DNA of 64,000 nt, taken from contig CM038921.1 of the NCBI GenBank assembly GCA_021904315.1, positions 17,954,590 through 18,018,589 on the forward strand, written 5' to 3'. The translations under genes and the position numbers were made by a program. Source of the stretch: Sphagnum magellanicum (Eukaryota > Streptophyta > Sphagnopsida > Sphagnales > Sphagnaceae). Below, one piece after another: positions 21,522-34,946 of the stretch (within the stretch, counting starts at the first letter, position 1; each line of letters begins with the position of its first letter). The notes beneath the pieces were generated by a model that did no database searches, had not been told where the DNA came from, and saw nothing but the letters and a program-made list of their open reading frames with translations.

Positions 21522-24500
21522 ATGGCAAGTGAAAGGTTGCATTGGGTGCTTGTGCATGGTGCTTGGCACGGAGCTTGGATGTACTACAAGACAATGGCGT
21601 TGCTGCAACAAGAGGGGTACAAAGTAACTGCTGTGGATTTGGCATCCTGTGGCACCAGCACTGTGGATCCAAACACCGTCACCGATTTCAAAACCTACAA
21701 CCAGCCTCTGGTGGACGTTCTGAATGCCATACCAGACACTGAACAGGTGATTACAAGCTCCATCCAGGCTGAAGTTTCTGCAAAATGCGATCTTTGTATG
21801 TGCTAAACATCTTATGAAATGAAGTCTTTCTTGCTTCAGAGAAGGAAGAACGTACTTATGATTTCCTTGGGCCCAGAAGTGTCAAGATGACTAGAAATTC
21901 CATCTCAACAGAATGCTTAATTTTAGTTTTGACTGATTGTATTATTGATCATGAACTTTTCTTGAAACTTGGGTTTATTAGCAAAGTTCGAGAAAGTTCA
22001 CAAGATGGGCTGTACGGAACCTACGGTAAATTTGAAGAACTCCAGTCCTGAATTCGGAGTTTGGGTCAAGTGTTTTAGCTTGTGGTGTATCGTGGGTTAT
22101 ACAACTAACCAACTAAGTTGGGCGCGTGGCGCAGGTGGTGTTGGTGGCGCAGAGCATGGGAGGGTTCAGTATGACACATGCAATGGAGGAATTCCCTCAT
22201 AAAATAGTGTTGGCAATTGCAGTGGCTGCCATTCTCCTGCTCAATGGAGCCTCCCTTGACGATTCACCAACCCTTTCTGACATGGTAGGTAACTCTCGCT
22301 CTGTATCTCGATTTCATGGCCTCTTTGAAATTAATATTCTGATGCCTAACCTTGTAGCTTGGCTTTTTGACGATACAAAGTAGCCTAGTTGTTCATCGTA
22401 CAAACAATTGAAACTTTCTGTGTCATGTCGTGTGCTACTATATCAAGGCCTAACATCATTGCAATGAACAAAGTCACACAAACAAATACCTCATAGACAC
22501 TACTTATTGCGAATAACCCAGTAAAAACCAAAAAAAGGTACAACATTGCCCATTTTGGAAATTTTGGTTCCAAGTTCTAACAACAAAAGAAATCTTGTAC
22601 AACAGTGTAAATCAGCTCTTGCAACAAATACCGACACTGGGTTTATCACATTTTTCAAATTCAAGAACCTTCGGACCCCAGTTTTTAAACCAGGACCAGT
22701 TTTATGTACACAATACACATTCCCTAATGCTAAAGATGATGAGAGTACAAAGTTCTACGACAAATTAAAAATAGGGGCCTATGTAAATATATAGTTGAAC
22801 AACTAATTAAATTTCAGTCTACTTATTAACTTTTGAAAAAAGTCAACTTTTTACAAATATATTCTTACCCTGTTTTCAAAAATATTTTTTCACAATTCCA
22901 ATTCTGATTTCAGATCTAGCAAAACATTTTTTCCATGGTCTGGTTCCAACAAGTTGATGTCAACTCAGGTCCAGGTTACCAGAACCTGACGCTGAACTGT
23001 CGGTTTTTACCCTTCAAACCAGATATGCTCACAACACTGGTGTGTACCACATAGATTTTACATTGAAATAGATGAAATCACATAATCTACCTTAGACATG
23101 TGTCATGAGAAAAGGCTATTCCCATGGGAAACCATATTATGGTGTAGTGACCACAATTTTTTTGATTTTGCCCAATATTTTTGTATACTATTATCAGGTC
23201 ATGTTGCAGAATAGATTCAAATTGATGGCACTTTCATTAACCATTAAGTTGGTTGTCTTTTACTTACTCAAGGACACACCAATATCAAAAGCGATGATTC
23301 CAAATTTTGGGAATGGGCCTAAGAATCCTCCCACCACATTCTCCATTGATAAGGAAGACTTGCCGAAACTTTTCTATCATGCCGCGTTGCCTGAGGTGAG
23401 CCCCCTGGGATGCTATATTTTTGCTTGTCATTTATCCCAGCAAACAGTCTTGAAAGTTATATGAAAGCAATTGATTTGCATACTGTTCTAAGAAAACCTG
23501 GAATAATTGTTGTGAGAAATTCACAATTTGCATGTTTTGAAATTATAGTGAAACTTAGATGGGAAGATTACTATCTTGGTGATATTGCTTCATGCAAGTT
23601 TATTAATCTAAGGGTTCAAGTTTGGTGAAAGTATATAACAGCCAATGTGTCCATGTAGATCATATCCATGATGTGTACATTGGATGTCCTGTCAAGTCTA
23701 CGTCATCCCTAACTAGAAACATACCATATTAATTATCTAGAGTTCTAAATATTGTTTGATTGATCTTGGTTTTCCTTTCATGTGTTTACATTTGCTTTGA
23801 CATGCTTTGTACTTATTGTGGATGGATTTCCAACCTTGTTTATATATATATATATAGGGTTTTGTTTGATTTTCAAATATTCAAATTCCAATATCAACAA
23901 CCTTTCCAATCCAGTAGAGATTGGTCAATTTAGACACGATTCAAACTTCAAAACCTCTCCAAACCTTGTAATTAACATCCAACATTTTATGGAGATTTGT
24001 TTGGCTATCCAAACCAACAACATTTCTTTGAAAATTGAATAAGCAACCAAGTATGATAATCTAGAAGAATGTGCTAATTTTCCACTTGCTTTTTGATAGT
24101 GTCAAAACTAATAGAATAGCTTTAATTTGAAGTTAAAATGATCTTGCAAAAGTTCAAGTATTTTGGGTTGAACTTAGAAAATTTAAAGTTGGTTTAAAAT
24201 AGAATATGATCTCATTAAATATTTTAAAAACATTTTTTAATAAAAAATCAAAAGGAAACGTGGGTGATCATTTAAGAACAACTAAATCCATGCAAGGTGT
24301 TAATTGGTTTTTGACTTTACCATACTTATTGCCCTATTTGTGTGACAGGATGTGGTATTAGCACAAATCTTGTGCAGGTCGGTGCCGGCCCCTGTACTTA
24401 AGCGTACAGCAGTGAACTATACACCAGAGAAGCATGGAACAGTTCCATCTGTGTACATTAAATGCTTGCAAGACAATGCTTTACTTCCTGCTGCTCAAGA

Positions 24501-24636
24501 CTACATAATCGAGCACACACCGCAAGAAGAAGTTATAGAAATGGATACTGATCACACCCCAATGTTTTCTGCACCAAAGGAGTTGCACCAAATTCTTATG
24601 CAGCTTGCTAAAAAGTACGCACATGGAGGTGTATAA
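21522..24636 (+). CDS. Methylesterase / hydroxynitrile lyase-family alpha/beta hydrolase, four exons
   Basis: Member of the plant MES/SABP2 family, which hydrolyses methyl esters of hormones such as salicylate or jasmonate; relatives include hydroxynitrile lyases and polyneuridine aldehyde esterase. Exons 21522-21746, 22135-22284, 23198-23395 and 24349-24636 have GT-AG introns of 388, 913 and 953 bp, all phase 0, giving 286 residues. The start shows the oxyanion-side motif VLVHGAWHGAW, then VTAVDLASCGTS. The triad is Ser82, Asp233 (LQDN) and His260 (DTDHTPMFS), all present. The nucleophile elbow reads A-Q-S-M-G instead of the usual G-H-S-x-G, and the cap segment between Ser and Asp is about 22 residues longer than in tobacco SABP2. 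The first ATG in frame is 21522. Intron 2 carries a transposon copy. Substrate cannot be told from sequence. Confidence 0.9.
22500..23039 (-). mobile_element. Dispersed hAT-like non-autonomous repeat, copy B, in esterase intron 2
   Basis: Inverted relative of the repeat at 2001-2535, with landmarks such as 'agatctagcaaaacattttt', 'ccaacaagttgatgtcaact' and 'ggtttttacccttcaaacc'. Its right end, CTCACAACACTGG at 23028-23040, read inward gives CAGTGTTGTGAGC, a hAT-like terminus. The left end is less clear. It makes up over half of intron 2 and leaves the splice sites untouched. Confidence 0.6.
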
Positions 24637-26173
24637 GGCTCCTCTTCCATATAATGTTATAGGATGCTATGGAAAACAACCCAATAGGTCCAGCCAACTT
24701 ATCTACATCCAGTTTAATTGTTGGCCACTAGGACGTCAGTCTTTCAGTGCACTTGTGGCAACTTGGGAAGTATACCATAGATAAAGTATATGTTTTTAAG
24801 GGGTAATATATAAGCATGTTAATTAGGGTGTGTGACTTGTTCACTAAAAAAAACTTCTAGAAATTCATTCTTCTTTGCTCAATGAGCAAAAGGCCAAAGT
24901 CTTCAGTTTGGTGCAGTGCTGTTTGTGTTGAGTGTTGCCACAAATTACTTTACATAATTAATGTAAATCAAATAATATGATTTAGGGAATGTATTGCAAT
25001 TCAATTGATATATGTGATGAGTCATTAAGCTTATGATTACTATAATGAATTGTGACTAGGAAAGTTACCCAATCATTATCCCAACCTAGTACATGACTAA
25101 ACAAATCTCATTTGAAGTCAAGGTGTTCATAAATAATAACTAGAAAACAATTTTCCATGTGATAATCACTATACCTTCCATCCAAGGAAATATGACCTTT
25201 TGAAATGCAAGTTGGACTTACATTCCTTAATTTTCAAGTCCAGTTAGTTTTCCATAGAAAGTTCATCCATTATCAATGTGAATTCTCTGCCATATTCTAA
25301 AGCTTGCCTTTAGATAGTGAACTTTACTTGAAAGTTTGATGAGGAACATATTGACATTTTGGAAATGAACGGATCTATTGTAGAAATCTGGAATGATAAG
25401 GATGTTATGAGACGTGAAGATTATATTGAAAAAAATGGAACATGTTAAATTTTTATGACTCTTGTTCCATTGACAAATTTCCTATGTCCTTCGAATTTTT
25501 AATCCATTAGAACCTTGCCATGTCAATAGGAGGTTTTGGGTCCATATCTAAAAGATCAAATATGCATAGTTGAAAAAATATTGGTTGATTTTTAACAATT
25601 AATTGAATTGACATGATTTGCTCATGAGAGGAGAAAAATAATCAATCTTCTTTTGTAGAATAAGCCAAAAACACAAAGTTGAAAGAAGTGTGTTCAAGTA
25701 AACTTATTCAATGTGACAAAATTTGTCATTTACTTTTCTAATCCACAAGCTATCAACTTTTGCAAATAAGAGTGACAAGGTTAATAACAATTGTAAAGGA
25801 ATCTACATTTTTGCATTTGTCTACATTATTTTGCATATCTAAGAAACCATGTTTTGTTATCACAACATCCAAAATAGGATAATTTTCAAACAATTGTTTA
25901 TATCGGCTGGAGGTGAAAACATGGTTACGTGGCTCATTTTTGGTATTGTGATTTAATTCATTTTAAACATTAATTAAAATTCTTGGATTTTTTTAATTAT
26001 CAATCTACACGTCCAATGTACATTTCCCTATGTTTCCATTAAAAAATATGGGTAACCCCAAGTATGTACATGATTAAACATATACTTGGTCAAAAAATCC
26101 ATATAAAAACATGAGGTTCTGAATGAGATTTATTGATTAATAAGACTTGATAATGCAAGATTAAATTTTTTAA

Positions 26174-26177
<4 letters not shown>
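24637..26177. other. 3' flank of the esterase gene and intergenic DNA
   Basis: The 3' UTR should lie within the first few hundred bases; AATAAT and GATAAA variants occur near 24780 and 24970, but no canonical AATAAA is close to the stop. Beyond that the sequence is AT-rich and shows no coding similarity. Confidence 0.4.

Positions 26178-26244
<67 letters not shown>
26177..26244. repeat. (AT)n microsatellite
   Basis: About 34 near-perfect TA units, ending 'tatagggaaag'. The minus-strand ORF through it, with repeated Tyr-Ile, is an artefact of this repeat. Confidence 0.97.
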
Positions 26245-26247
<3 letters not shown>

Positions 26248-26793
26248 AAAGTTTCAATGCATTTTGTTCTCAAACATTTCATTTGATGTTCTTCAAAATA
26301 ATTGAACCTACTATGGCATACTTTTCGAATCCACATGTCAATTTTTTACTTTGTGACCAAAAAAATGCCATTGGTTCAAAAGTTAACTAAGTCCACTCTT
26401 TTCTTAAAATTCATCCATAATTTTTAATATGATTTATAATAAAATCTATTGCAACATGAATAATTTTATTAAAAATCCTATTAAAATTTTGACAATGTTA
26501 ATAATATTACTTTTTATGTTGTCTTTTTTTACTACATTTTAATAAAACAAAAGACACATGGACAAGAAGACTATGTAGTCAAAAAAAATTAGTCATTTCA
26601 AACAACATTCATTAGCATCTTGATCATATTTGGCACAACTAAATTGCTAATTAGGTGGACACCTATCATGTTTGTTTTGACTAAAACATAGTATTTGTTA
26701 GTTGATGTGGCTAATTTACATTATTTTATAAAAAATAAAATAATTAAAATATTTATTTATAATTTTTAAAAAATATTAATTACAATTCCTAGG
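26245..26793. other. AT-rich intergenic DNA, nothing recognised
   Basis: Very AT-rich sequence with 'aaaaaaat' and 'attttaat' runs and no coding similarity. Confidence 0.5.
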
Positions 26794-27912
26794 GATGTTA
26801 AATGTAGGCCTAAGGATGTAGGCCCCATAGGCATGTACATAGGCCTCCCTCCTCTAAGCATGTAGACTGGCTATAGGTTTCCCCTAAGCATGTAGGCTTT
26901 AAGCATGAACAAGTTGTCACAAGAGGCAATTGAACCCCTCACTTCCATGGTGACAAGCCAATGCATAAACCATCCAACCACCATTTCATGCAATGACAAA
27001 TAATTTCATAGCAAAAAATATAAACACGCACTCATTTTGAATTTCATGCATTATAATTTCAAGTCATGATGTATATATATTTTGACACATAATTGTAAAC
27101 ATGAATTAAGGTTGCCACTAAGTAAATAAATAGTGAATATTTCATTTCACCTACTTACAAACTACCCACATATTATCTACCTGCCCACCTATATAAATGA
27201 AAGCATGAAAAAAGGAGCCACAAAATATGTGGACAATCTTGAAAAATTATTTTTTGAATTTTTGAAAAATCACAATGGGAACATTATTTATCAAAAAAAT
27301 TGTATAATTTTTAAAATAAGTTTTTATACTTTCAAAGTTACAACTACAAAATTTTCATGAAAATTCACCATGTTTTCAAAATCCTTTAATATGTTTAAAG
27401 CACTCAAAAAAAACATGTGGACATGTGGTTTTTTTGTTTTGAAAGTCCTTTTTCCTTATCAAATGTTCACCAAATTGTTTCAAATTTTTTATGAACTTTA
27501 ATATAGTCCATAAGAAGGGATCCATGTGTTCAAAACATTAAAAAAATAAAAATACATATACCTTTTAAGATTTTGATACTCACACATCCTTAAGCATTAT
27601 TATAGTTTTCAATTTGTAATCGTGGTTCAAAATAAAGTTATAGTTTTGACTGTAATGTAAAGCTTGATGCAAAAAAATTGAGTTTTTATCATGTTGTATG
27701 TCATATTTGGCTTCAAATTTGATATTCAATTTGAAAAACTATGTGAAAAATGCATTATAAACCAATAGAAAACTACCATGTGGAAAATGTAGTCCTTGGA
27801 AAAGACTTTAACCTTGGCACGATTGGCTCTTTTTTTCATGCTTTCACCCATACATGTTTTAGGGCCTAGACACCTACATGCCTAGGGGGCTTGCATGCCT
27901 ACAATGAACATC
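26794..27912. mobile_element. Possible DNA transposon defined by imperfect long inverted repeats
   Basis: The left end (26794-26850, 'gatgttaaatgtaggc' then 'ccccataggcatgtac') matches the inverted right end (27858-27912, read inward 'gatgttcattgtaggc' then 'ccccctaggcatgtag'). The arms are about 55 bp with small gaps, separated by about 1 kb. There is no transposase inside; the interior has the AT-rich look of a non-autonomous element. I found no convincing target-site duplication. It may be a foldback or MULE-like element. Confidence 0.4.
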
Positions 27913-29560
27913 TATATACATAAGTAGCATCCACAATGATTAAAATCTAACAAATAGTATTTAGCAAGCCATGTCACCCATGGAGTGACTAAAATTAGTC
28001 ATGTCATAATAAATACCAAAACCATGTAAGCATGAAATCCACATGTAACTAACATGGTCTAATTTGATTGAAACAAATTGTTGAATTAGTCAAATAAGGC
28101 GTGTTTACTTTTTGAAAGGGGAAAAACAAACCAAAAAAATATCCCTTTTGTAATTTCAATCAAATAAACATAATCATATTAGTCATTATAATCACAATGT
28201 TAGAGACATAAGAAACATGTTTTTGTAGTAGTGTAATGTGAAATATGATGTTGTACATTTTAAGTTCATTTACCATTTTAAAAAACTAAAACAATGAAAA
28301 TCCAAATAGTCCCCTTAATTATGTTTTCACCCCTTGATATTTTTATTTGTCAATCAAAATTAAAGTTAGTTATCTCAAAAAAACATGTTATGTTATAAAG
28401 ATTATCCCAAAACACCTTTATTCCTAATAGCATCACACTATTATCATATGTTAGTTGACCAAAATAAGAGATTACATAAATCTAATCTTGGACATATGCA
28501 AAGTTTGAAAATTTAATTATGTGTGAAGTTAATAGCTTTTGAACTTTGGATACATTGGCCACAACTAACAAATAAAAATCATTCTATTAATACCATATGT
28601 GGCTAAAGTAATTCATGTCACAACCCTTCTATTTTTTTTGCAATAGAAAAGCATCCCAAGATTCATGAACTAGAAAGCAAAATATGAACTAGTCTGTAGT
28701 TTAGGATATTGGCATAATGAATGTAATGTAAAAATGTATGTCTCTTGGTTGAATTCACAAATTTGACAAAATCATAGATTAACACATTAAATGCCTTTAT
28801 TCAAATGTGACAAAGGTATGGACTATGGATAATGTCCAACATGTATAGGCAAAAAGGTAAGAAGCACTAACATAAGTTCCATTCTTGTGGATATTGACCC
28901 TCGTCAAGCAAAAAATCTCAGAATCCATGAAATAATTGAAAATTTTGCAACTAAACCTTCTAATAATTACTACTTACTCTAACCTTATGCACTAGTTGCA
29001 TGAAAAAAATAAATTGACTTTGATCTTAAATTGTTTAAAAGATCATACTTGTTACTATGGTGATCACTATGAGCCTAAACATTTGAAAAGCCAAAAGTTT
29101 TTTTTTAATTTCAAATATATGTGGGTGATATAAATATAAGTATTTTTTCATTTTATTTTATTTGGGGGGGAGGGAAGGAAGGTGTACATGGGGTATTCTA
29201 AACGCTTTAAATGTTGTTTTAACTAGGGATTTTCATTTGGATTTGGGTGAAGTTTTGATCAAATAAGTGCACATGCATTGGGCCTTTAATTAATGAATTT
29301 AATTGCTTGCATTCAAGCTTGCACCTTGAGGTGTTGTTTTGCTTAAGTGTCACAAAAATGTACAAGTATTTGGTATTTCAAAATATTCAATAGTTGTAAA
29401 ATTTACCAAAATCATGACTAATTCTTATATGAGCATTGATAAACTATATTTTAATTGAACTATTGTCTGCCTCATTATAACAAAAAAATATAGATCACTA
29501 ACATATATTGTGTCAAATATAATGAAAGGTAATTGGCTCCTAACGCACATAAAATTAAGG
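27913..29560. other. Intergenic AT-rich DNA, no gene recognised
   Basis: No coding similarity on either strand. A G-run purine stretch ('ggggggagggaaggaagg') sits at 29164-29182. No tRNA or other RNA gene was seen. Confidence 0.5.
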
Positions 29561-29569
29561 TATTTTGCT

Positions 29570-32500
29570 AGTGAACAAAAAATGTGACAAAACATCACAT
29601 TCCTAGGATCATTGGGAGGCATTTTGTATGTAAATCAGCCAATAAGTCATTCAAAAAATGCATTTATTGTGGATTTTTAGGTGGTGGCATGTTTATTATT
29701 GCTTGTATTTTCTTTGGATCTAGTAGTTTCCCTTCTTTGGAAACAATAAAACCCAAGATCATTCCTAAAAATACCATGAATGTACATTTGTCTAGATTCA
29801 GATTAATGCACTTTTGAAAACATAATTTGAACAATTACAATTGACTATCCATGTCACTATAAAGTCATCCAGAAATATCTTCATAAAATTATTTAGATAT
29901 TCTCTGAATGTTTTGGTAACAGCTTTCTGATATGTTGGAGGTCCATTTTTAATTCCAAACATCACCTTCCATATGAAAGCTCCCTAGTCTATCACAAATG
30001 CAGTCTTATATCTGTCCTTTGGAATTATAGAAATTTGATGTTATCCTAAATACCCATCTAAGAAGGAATATGTTTCATCTTTGCTACTATGTTCAAAACT
30101 TCATATGTAAAAGGTAATGGGTATGGATCCTTCTTTATGTCTACATTTAGTTTTCTAAAATCTATACAAATTGTTAGTTTTCCATTTTAATTGGGTATTA
30201 TTACTATGGGTGACAACCATGTAGCTTCTTCTATAGATTGGATGAATCCAACTGCTAACAATTTATCAATATCTTATTTGATTGTTGTAACATAGTTTGG
30301 ATTCAATTTATACTTGGCCTGATGTGCTGGTGGTATAGTAGTATTTAGTTCAATTTATGATGTGCTAGCTCTAGTGGAGTCCCTTTCAAATCTTTATATG
30401 TCCATGCAAAAACATCTTTGAACTCCTTCAACAATTGTTCCATTTCCAACACCTTGCTTGTTTCTAGCTATGCATTGATCTTCACCATCTACGGTTCTGC
30501 ATTAGTTCCCAAGTTAAGCTTCATCAATTGTTGGTCTTCAATTAACATCCATCCAGCTAGTTGCAATTCTTATGTTTTTATTTTTGTTGGAGTTTTGTCC
30601 ACTACAACATTTCTTAGTTGATGATTGTAATACGTCTCAGGATGCACCTTATCTTCCAAAGTTACTTTTGGCTCATATATGTTGCTAGTTGTCTTCTATT
30701 CGATGATTTGTACCCTTGATTTTAGCTCTGAATTACTAGTTTTGTCACTAGTATCCATGACCTCCACATTTGTGATTTCCACAAATTGAATTATCTCAGG
30801 TAAACGGATCATTCCTATTAAAAACAATTCTAGCTCTATAACAAACATGATATCTTCTTCATCTATGATACCATTTTGATAGTTGTAGCATAATAACACT
30901 TTTGGTCTTCTTACTTCACCTCCCAAACGTTTGGTGATAGTAATTATTTTAATTGTCCCATTCCCTTATATGGTAATTGTGTTATTCCCCCAATCATGTG
31001 CCACTTTAGCATCCCTCAACCATGGTCTTCCTAACAACATGGAATAACTAGAATCTACCATGTTGTTTTGAAATATAATAAACGTAGTTATGTAGGAAAT
31101 GTCATGAACATATATCTTCAAATCTCGAATCAAACCCATTGGTTTTGTGGTTGTTTGATTTGCCATCCTCAGATTATATGGTGTAGTTTTAGGCTTTGGA
31201 AGCCCCAACCTTAATCTCAACTATTTTGTGATGATATTAATTCTAAAACCTCCATCCAACAACACATCCCCTATTGTATTCTTCCCAATCTATACTTGGA
31301 TAACTAATATGTATGGTTATCTATTACTACAACAGTTGTCCCTAATTCTAGTATTGAAAAACTAACTTATTTCTCTATGGTTGTTATACTCAAATTTTTA
31401 TTTTTTTCTAGTTTTAGCTTTTGCCAAAGATACCTCTTTAACTCAAGAGCTATTTTAAGCAATTGTCCCAAGTTTAAAATATAACTTGTTTTTAACATCT
31501 ACTTACTAATATTTTGAAAAATCTCTTATACTATAATCAATTTTTCTTATTAAATCACTACCTTTTGAAAATTTTGTGCTTCTACAAGAATAGTTTTTGG
31601 CATATCCAATTTGGTTGTGTTCCATCCCTCCATGGATGTGGATGGCCCTTTTGTCTAGGTTTGTGTTTTTTGGATTTTTTGAATTGTCTCCACCATTGAC
31701 TTCTTTAACCGTTCTTCTTTCTCCTAGTCAATAACACTATTTGCTATCCTTGGTTCTTTATCCTTGAACACATGTTCTTTAGTTGCCTTACTTTTCGTTG
31801 TAACATTAACATCCACCACATTCACATTTGCAATGATTGTTTTTACTTTAGCAACATGTTGAACTTCTACTACTATCACAAATTTCCCATGAAACATTTT
31901 TTGCATCTTAGCAAACTTTGGACAATTTGTCATTCTATGTCCATTCAAACCACATATGTGACATGCATATGAAAATGTCTTTTGTGGTTTTTGATTGTGT
32001 GGTGTTACTTTTGTGGTTGCCACTATGGTCTCCTCCTTCTTCTTTATGCATGTCTCCACATTGTGATTATTCATTCCATAATTTGTGCAATACTTGTCAG
32101 TTGTCCCTATATTATTTTATGCTTTTGGTGGTGTTGCTTGTTTCGTATTCTGTGGTACTGAAAGTGCACTCCTTGCTTCTATGGTAGTCATTCCTTCTTC
32201 ACACAACATCGTCACCTCTTTATCTTGTTCTAGTGTTGACTACTTCATCCCTGCAATCACAATTTTGAAGTGTGATTGTAAGCTTGCCTTAAACACAGTA
32301 ATCAAAAAATTGTCTATGGTTGGTATTTATAAGCCATGAACTAACTTTTGAATCCTCTCATAGTAAACCTCCACCTTTTCAATTTCCTCCTATTTCATAT
32401 TCTTTAGTTCCATGCATATTTGTTCATCATTTTGAGTTTTCCAATGACGTTAGCAAAATGCTTATGTGAGCTTCGAAAAGGTATAGTCAAGAAATTCTAA

Positions 32501-34875
32501 CATGTAATTATGGCATTAGTTTGATGTTGTATCTCTTAGTTTATTACTAAATGCATTGATGATATATTTTTTCAAAGGTTTCTACATTTTCCTTCATTGC
32601 AAAATTGAACACTCTGACATGAACATCTGCATCAACATCAGCATCTTTTTTTAAATCAGGGTACTTAAGAGTTACCTTATTTAGCCTCATAAAACAACCA
32701 TTTTTGTTATCGATGATTCCTGCAGTTACTATAGATGGTTCTCTATATCCCCCTCTCATATTTCTAGCATTTGTACTTTCGTACCCTCTAACAACCAATG
32801 AGCTCGTCATAGGTTAATATGTAATCTTGTTAACATGAATAATCATTATTGGATTGGTAAACACCATATGTGGTGTCCCAATAACTCCAATAGTTGATAT
32901 TAGTATTCCTGAGCTTCTATTCAAATTCTTTCATGTTGAAACCCCTCCCTATCCACAACCCAAATTAGTTATAGACCTAATTAGTATTCCACTTTTGACA
33001 AAATTTGTGGTGGGTGCAACAACAATTTCCACTCTTGTAATTGGTATTATAGAATGAAGTGGTCGAATAACCTTTATTCTAGTAAGTTATCTCCAAATTT
33101 TAATAGCTGCCACTTCTAACATTCTTGGTGAAGTTGAAGTGACCCAAGTTTGATGATTCCCCATTCTTTGGTTACCCATCGGTATCCTCTATGGTGCAAA
33201 ATGAAGATGTGAATACACCTTTGGTATTTTGTTCTTAAACTAAATGGATGGATTAATTTTTCTACTTTGTGGTCGCAATTGGCCTCCCAACTCCATGCCT
33301 CTCAATCTATTTTAGACTACAAGAATTCCTAGCTCCTGTTCCCGTGATTGATCCGTTAATGTTGTTGCCACATTTTGTAGCTCTACATGTCTAGCAATGC
33401 CTACTCTAATGTGAAAAGGCACAAAAGGACAATCCATGATTTCATGTCCTTCTGAACACATAATGCATAGACTCTTGAAAGTAACTTGGCTACCTCCAAA
33501 TCCACATATTCATGATCCCTAATTTTAGTTATGTACCTTGTTTGATCCAACTCTAAATTTCTTTGATGTGAATATGATTGTGGTACTTCATCCAACACAT
33601 TCACTTGTGCCTCTACATATTCAGATGGTCTTAGGTAGTTTTCCTCAAACACATTGATATTGGTGTTTTCTTCCACCTCCAAGTATGGACTTGAATTTTC
33701 TTACGACTAATCAAGTATTATAGAAGTCCCTATTTCATCTTGATCTCTACAACTTTGAACCACAAATTATGGCTAAGAAGTATATTGCACCCACTCATTT
33801 GGGTGAGTATTTGATTACATCTCTCTCCATGGAAATCGTCATCTATAACTATGCATTTTCTGAAGACAACAAGTCCATACTTCATGCCAAATACCACCTC
33901 TTGTGGTAGAAACAACTTGTGTCCTACATGTCTTTTTTTTGTTTTCAGAACTCGCTTGTCCAACATTATATTTTGATATGGGGTTTGTGTAATTTTCACA
34001 TATTCCCTTCCATTTTCATGATTATTTTTTGTTTTCCTTCAAGACTTTGACAATTTGCCTCCAAATCTAATTGCTACTATAAACTTTGAGTGACCATCCG
34101 ATTCATCTTGTTGTACAATCCTTTCTTCTTCAAAACCTATAGATCACGTTATAATCCTCACAACTTCAACTGCTTAGACCTCTGGTACTTTCTAACATAC
34201 CCTTTCCAAATCTGAATTGAAACTAAACCATTCTTCTAAACACCCTCATCTACAATGCAAAATGCATAAAACCCTCGTGTTCTTGTCCAATAAAAGAAAA
34301 AATATCCCTAGCATGGTCGCCAAATGGTAGATGTGGATTTAATTCTTCCAGAACCACTAGACATTTACTATAACAACAATTTTTACACTACAAACATACA
34401 TTCATTCATAGTTCTGCCTTGATTCTAGACACACATACCTCTATAGTTCAATAATACATCATATTCATGATATTAAAGACCATAAATGATTCACACATCA
34501 AATTGGAAATAAAAATTATATAGAAATTTGTACTCTCATTGTTTACTAAAAACTCTACAAAAATATAATAAAATCCATGTTTTATAGAAGTGTAATCGAA
34601 ACAACAAGTTAAATATGTGGTATTCAACACTTGAATTTGTAGTTTTTTTACAAAGTACCTACATATCTCCTTTACTCCAAAAGTGTGTATCTACGAATGT
34701 CCTCAATCTCCAAAATCTCCAATTTTCGAGCAATCCCCAAGTCACCATCAACATGAACAACAAAACCAAACTCAACAAGAATTCAAAATTCAAACCCCTA
34801 AATGTCCAATGGCCTATTCTTACCCATAATGCCTTGTAAGCCCAAACATTATGTAATCTGTCTACTCCTTTAACA
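29570..34875 (-). mobile_element. Ty3/gypsy LTR retrotransposon, broken, minus strand
   Basis: Read on the minus strand, the parts come in the usual order. The LTR is at 34325-34875, followed directly by a primer-binding-like site (34306-34324, TTTGGCGACCATGC...). Gag-like sequence follows at about 33700-31700, including a CCHC zinc knuckle (CHICGLNGHRMTNC) near 31950. An aspartic-protease-like end (LLGRPWLRDA) lies near 31030. Reverse transcriptase (FGIKNGPPTYQKAV and FLDDF) lies between about 30400 and 29600. The primer site resembles the arginine- or aspartate-type site of the Tat/Ogre/Athila group rather than the initiator-Met site, though the lineage is not certain. It is heavily broken, with many interruptions, and old. 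A second LTR copy and integrase sequence sit beyond it at 35095-36449. Confidence 0.8.
34325..34875 (-). repeat. LTR copy 1 of the Ty3/gypsy element
   Basis: About 551 bp, starting TGGTAGATGTGG in + orientation and ending near TTTAACA. It aligns in direct orientation with 35823-36449, sharing 'gtggatttaattcttcca', 'cacaaatgattcacacatca'-type words and 'aacaagaattcaaaattcaa'. Many base differences and an extra segment in copy 2 show that the two copies are old. Confidence 0.85.
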
Positions 34876-34946
34876 TTCTCCAATTTTGAAACTCTACTAG
34901 TCAAAACTCTCATTGAAATATTGTTTCTCTGATTGCCATCAAGAAC

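Noticed and set aside
26130-26336. Minus-strand ORF with a Tyr-Ile repeat
   Set aside because: Pure artefact of the (AT)n microsatellite.
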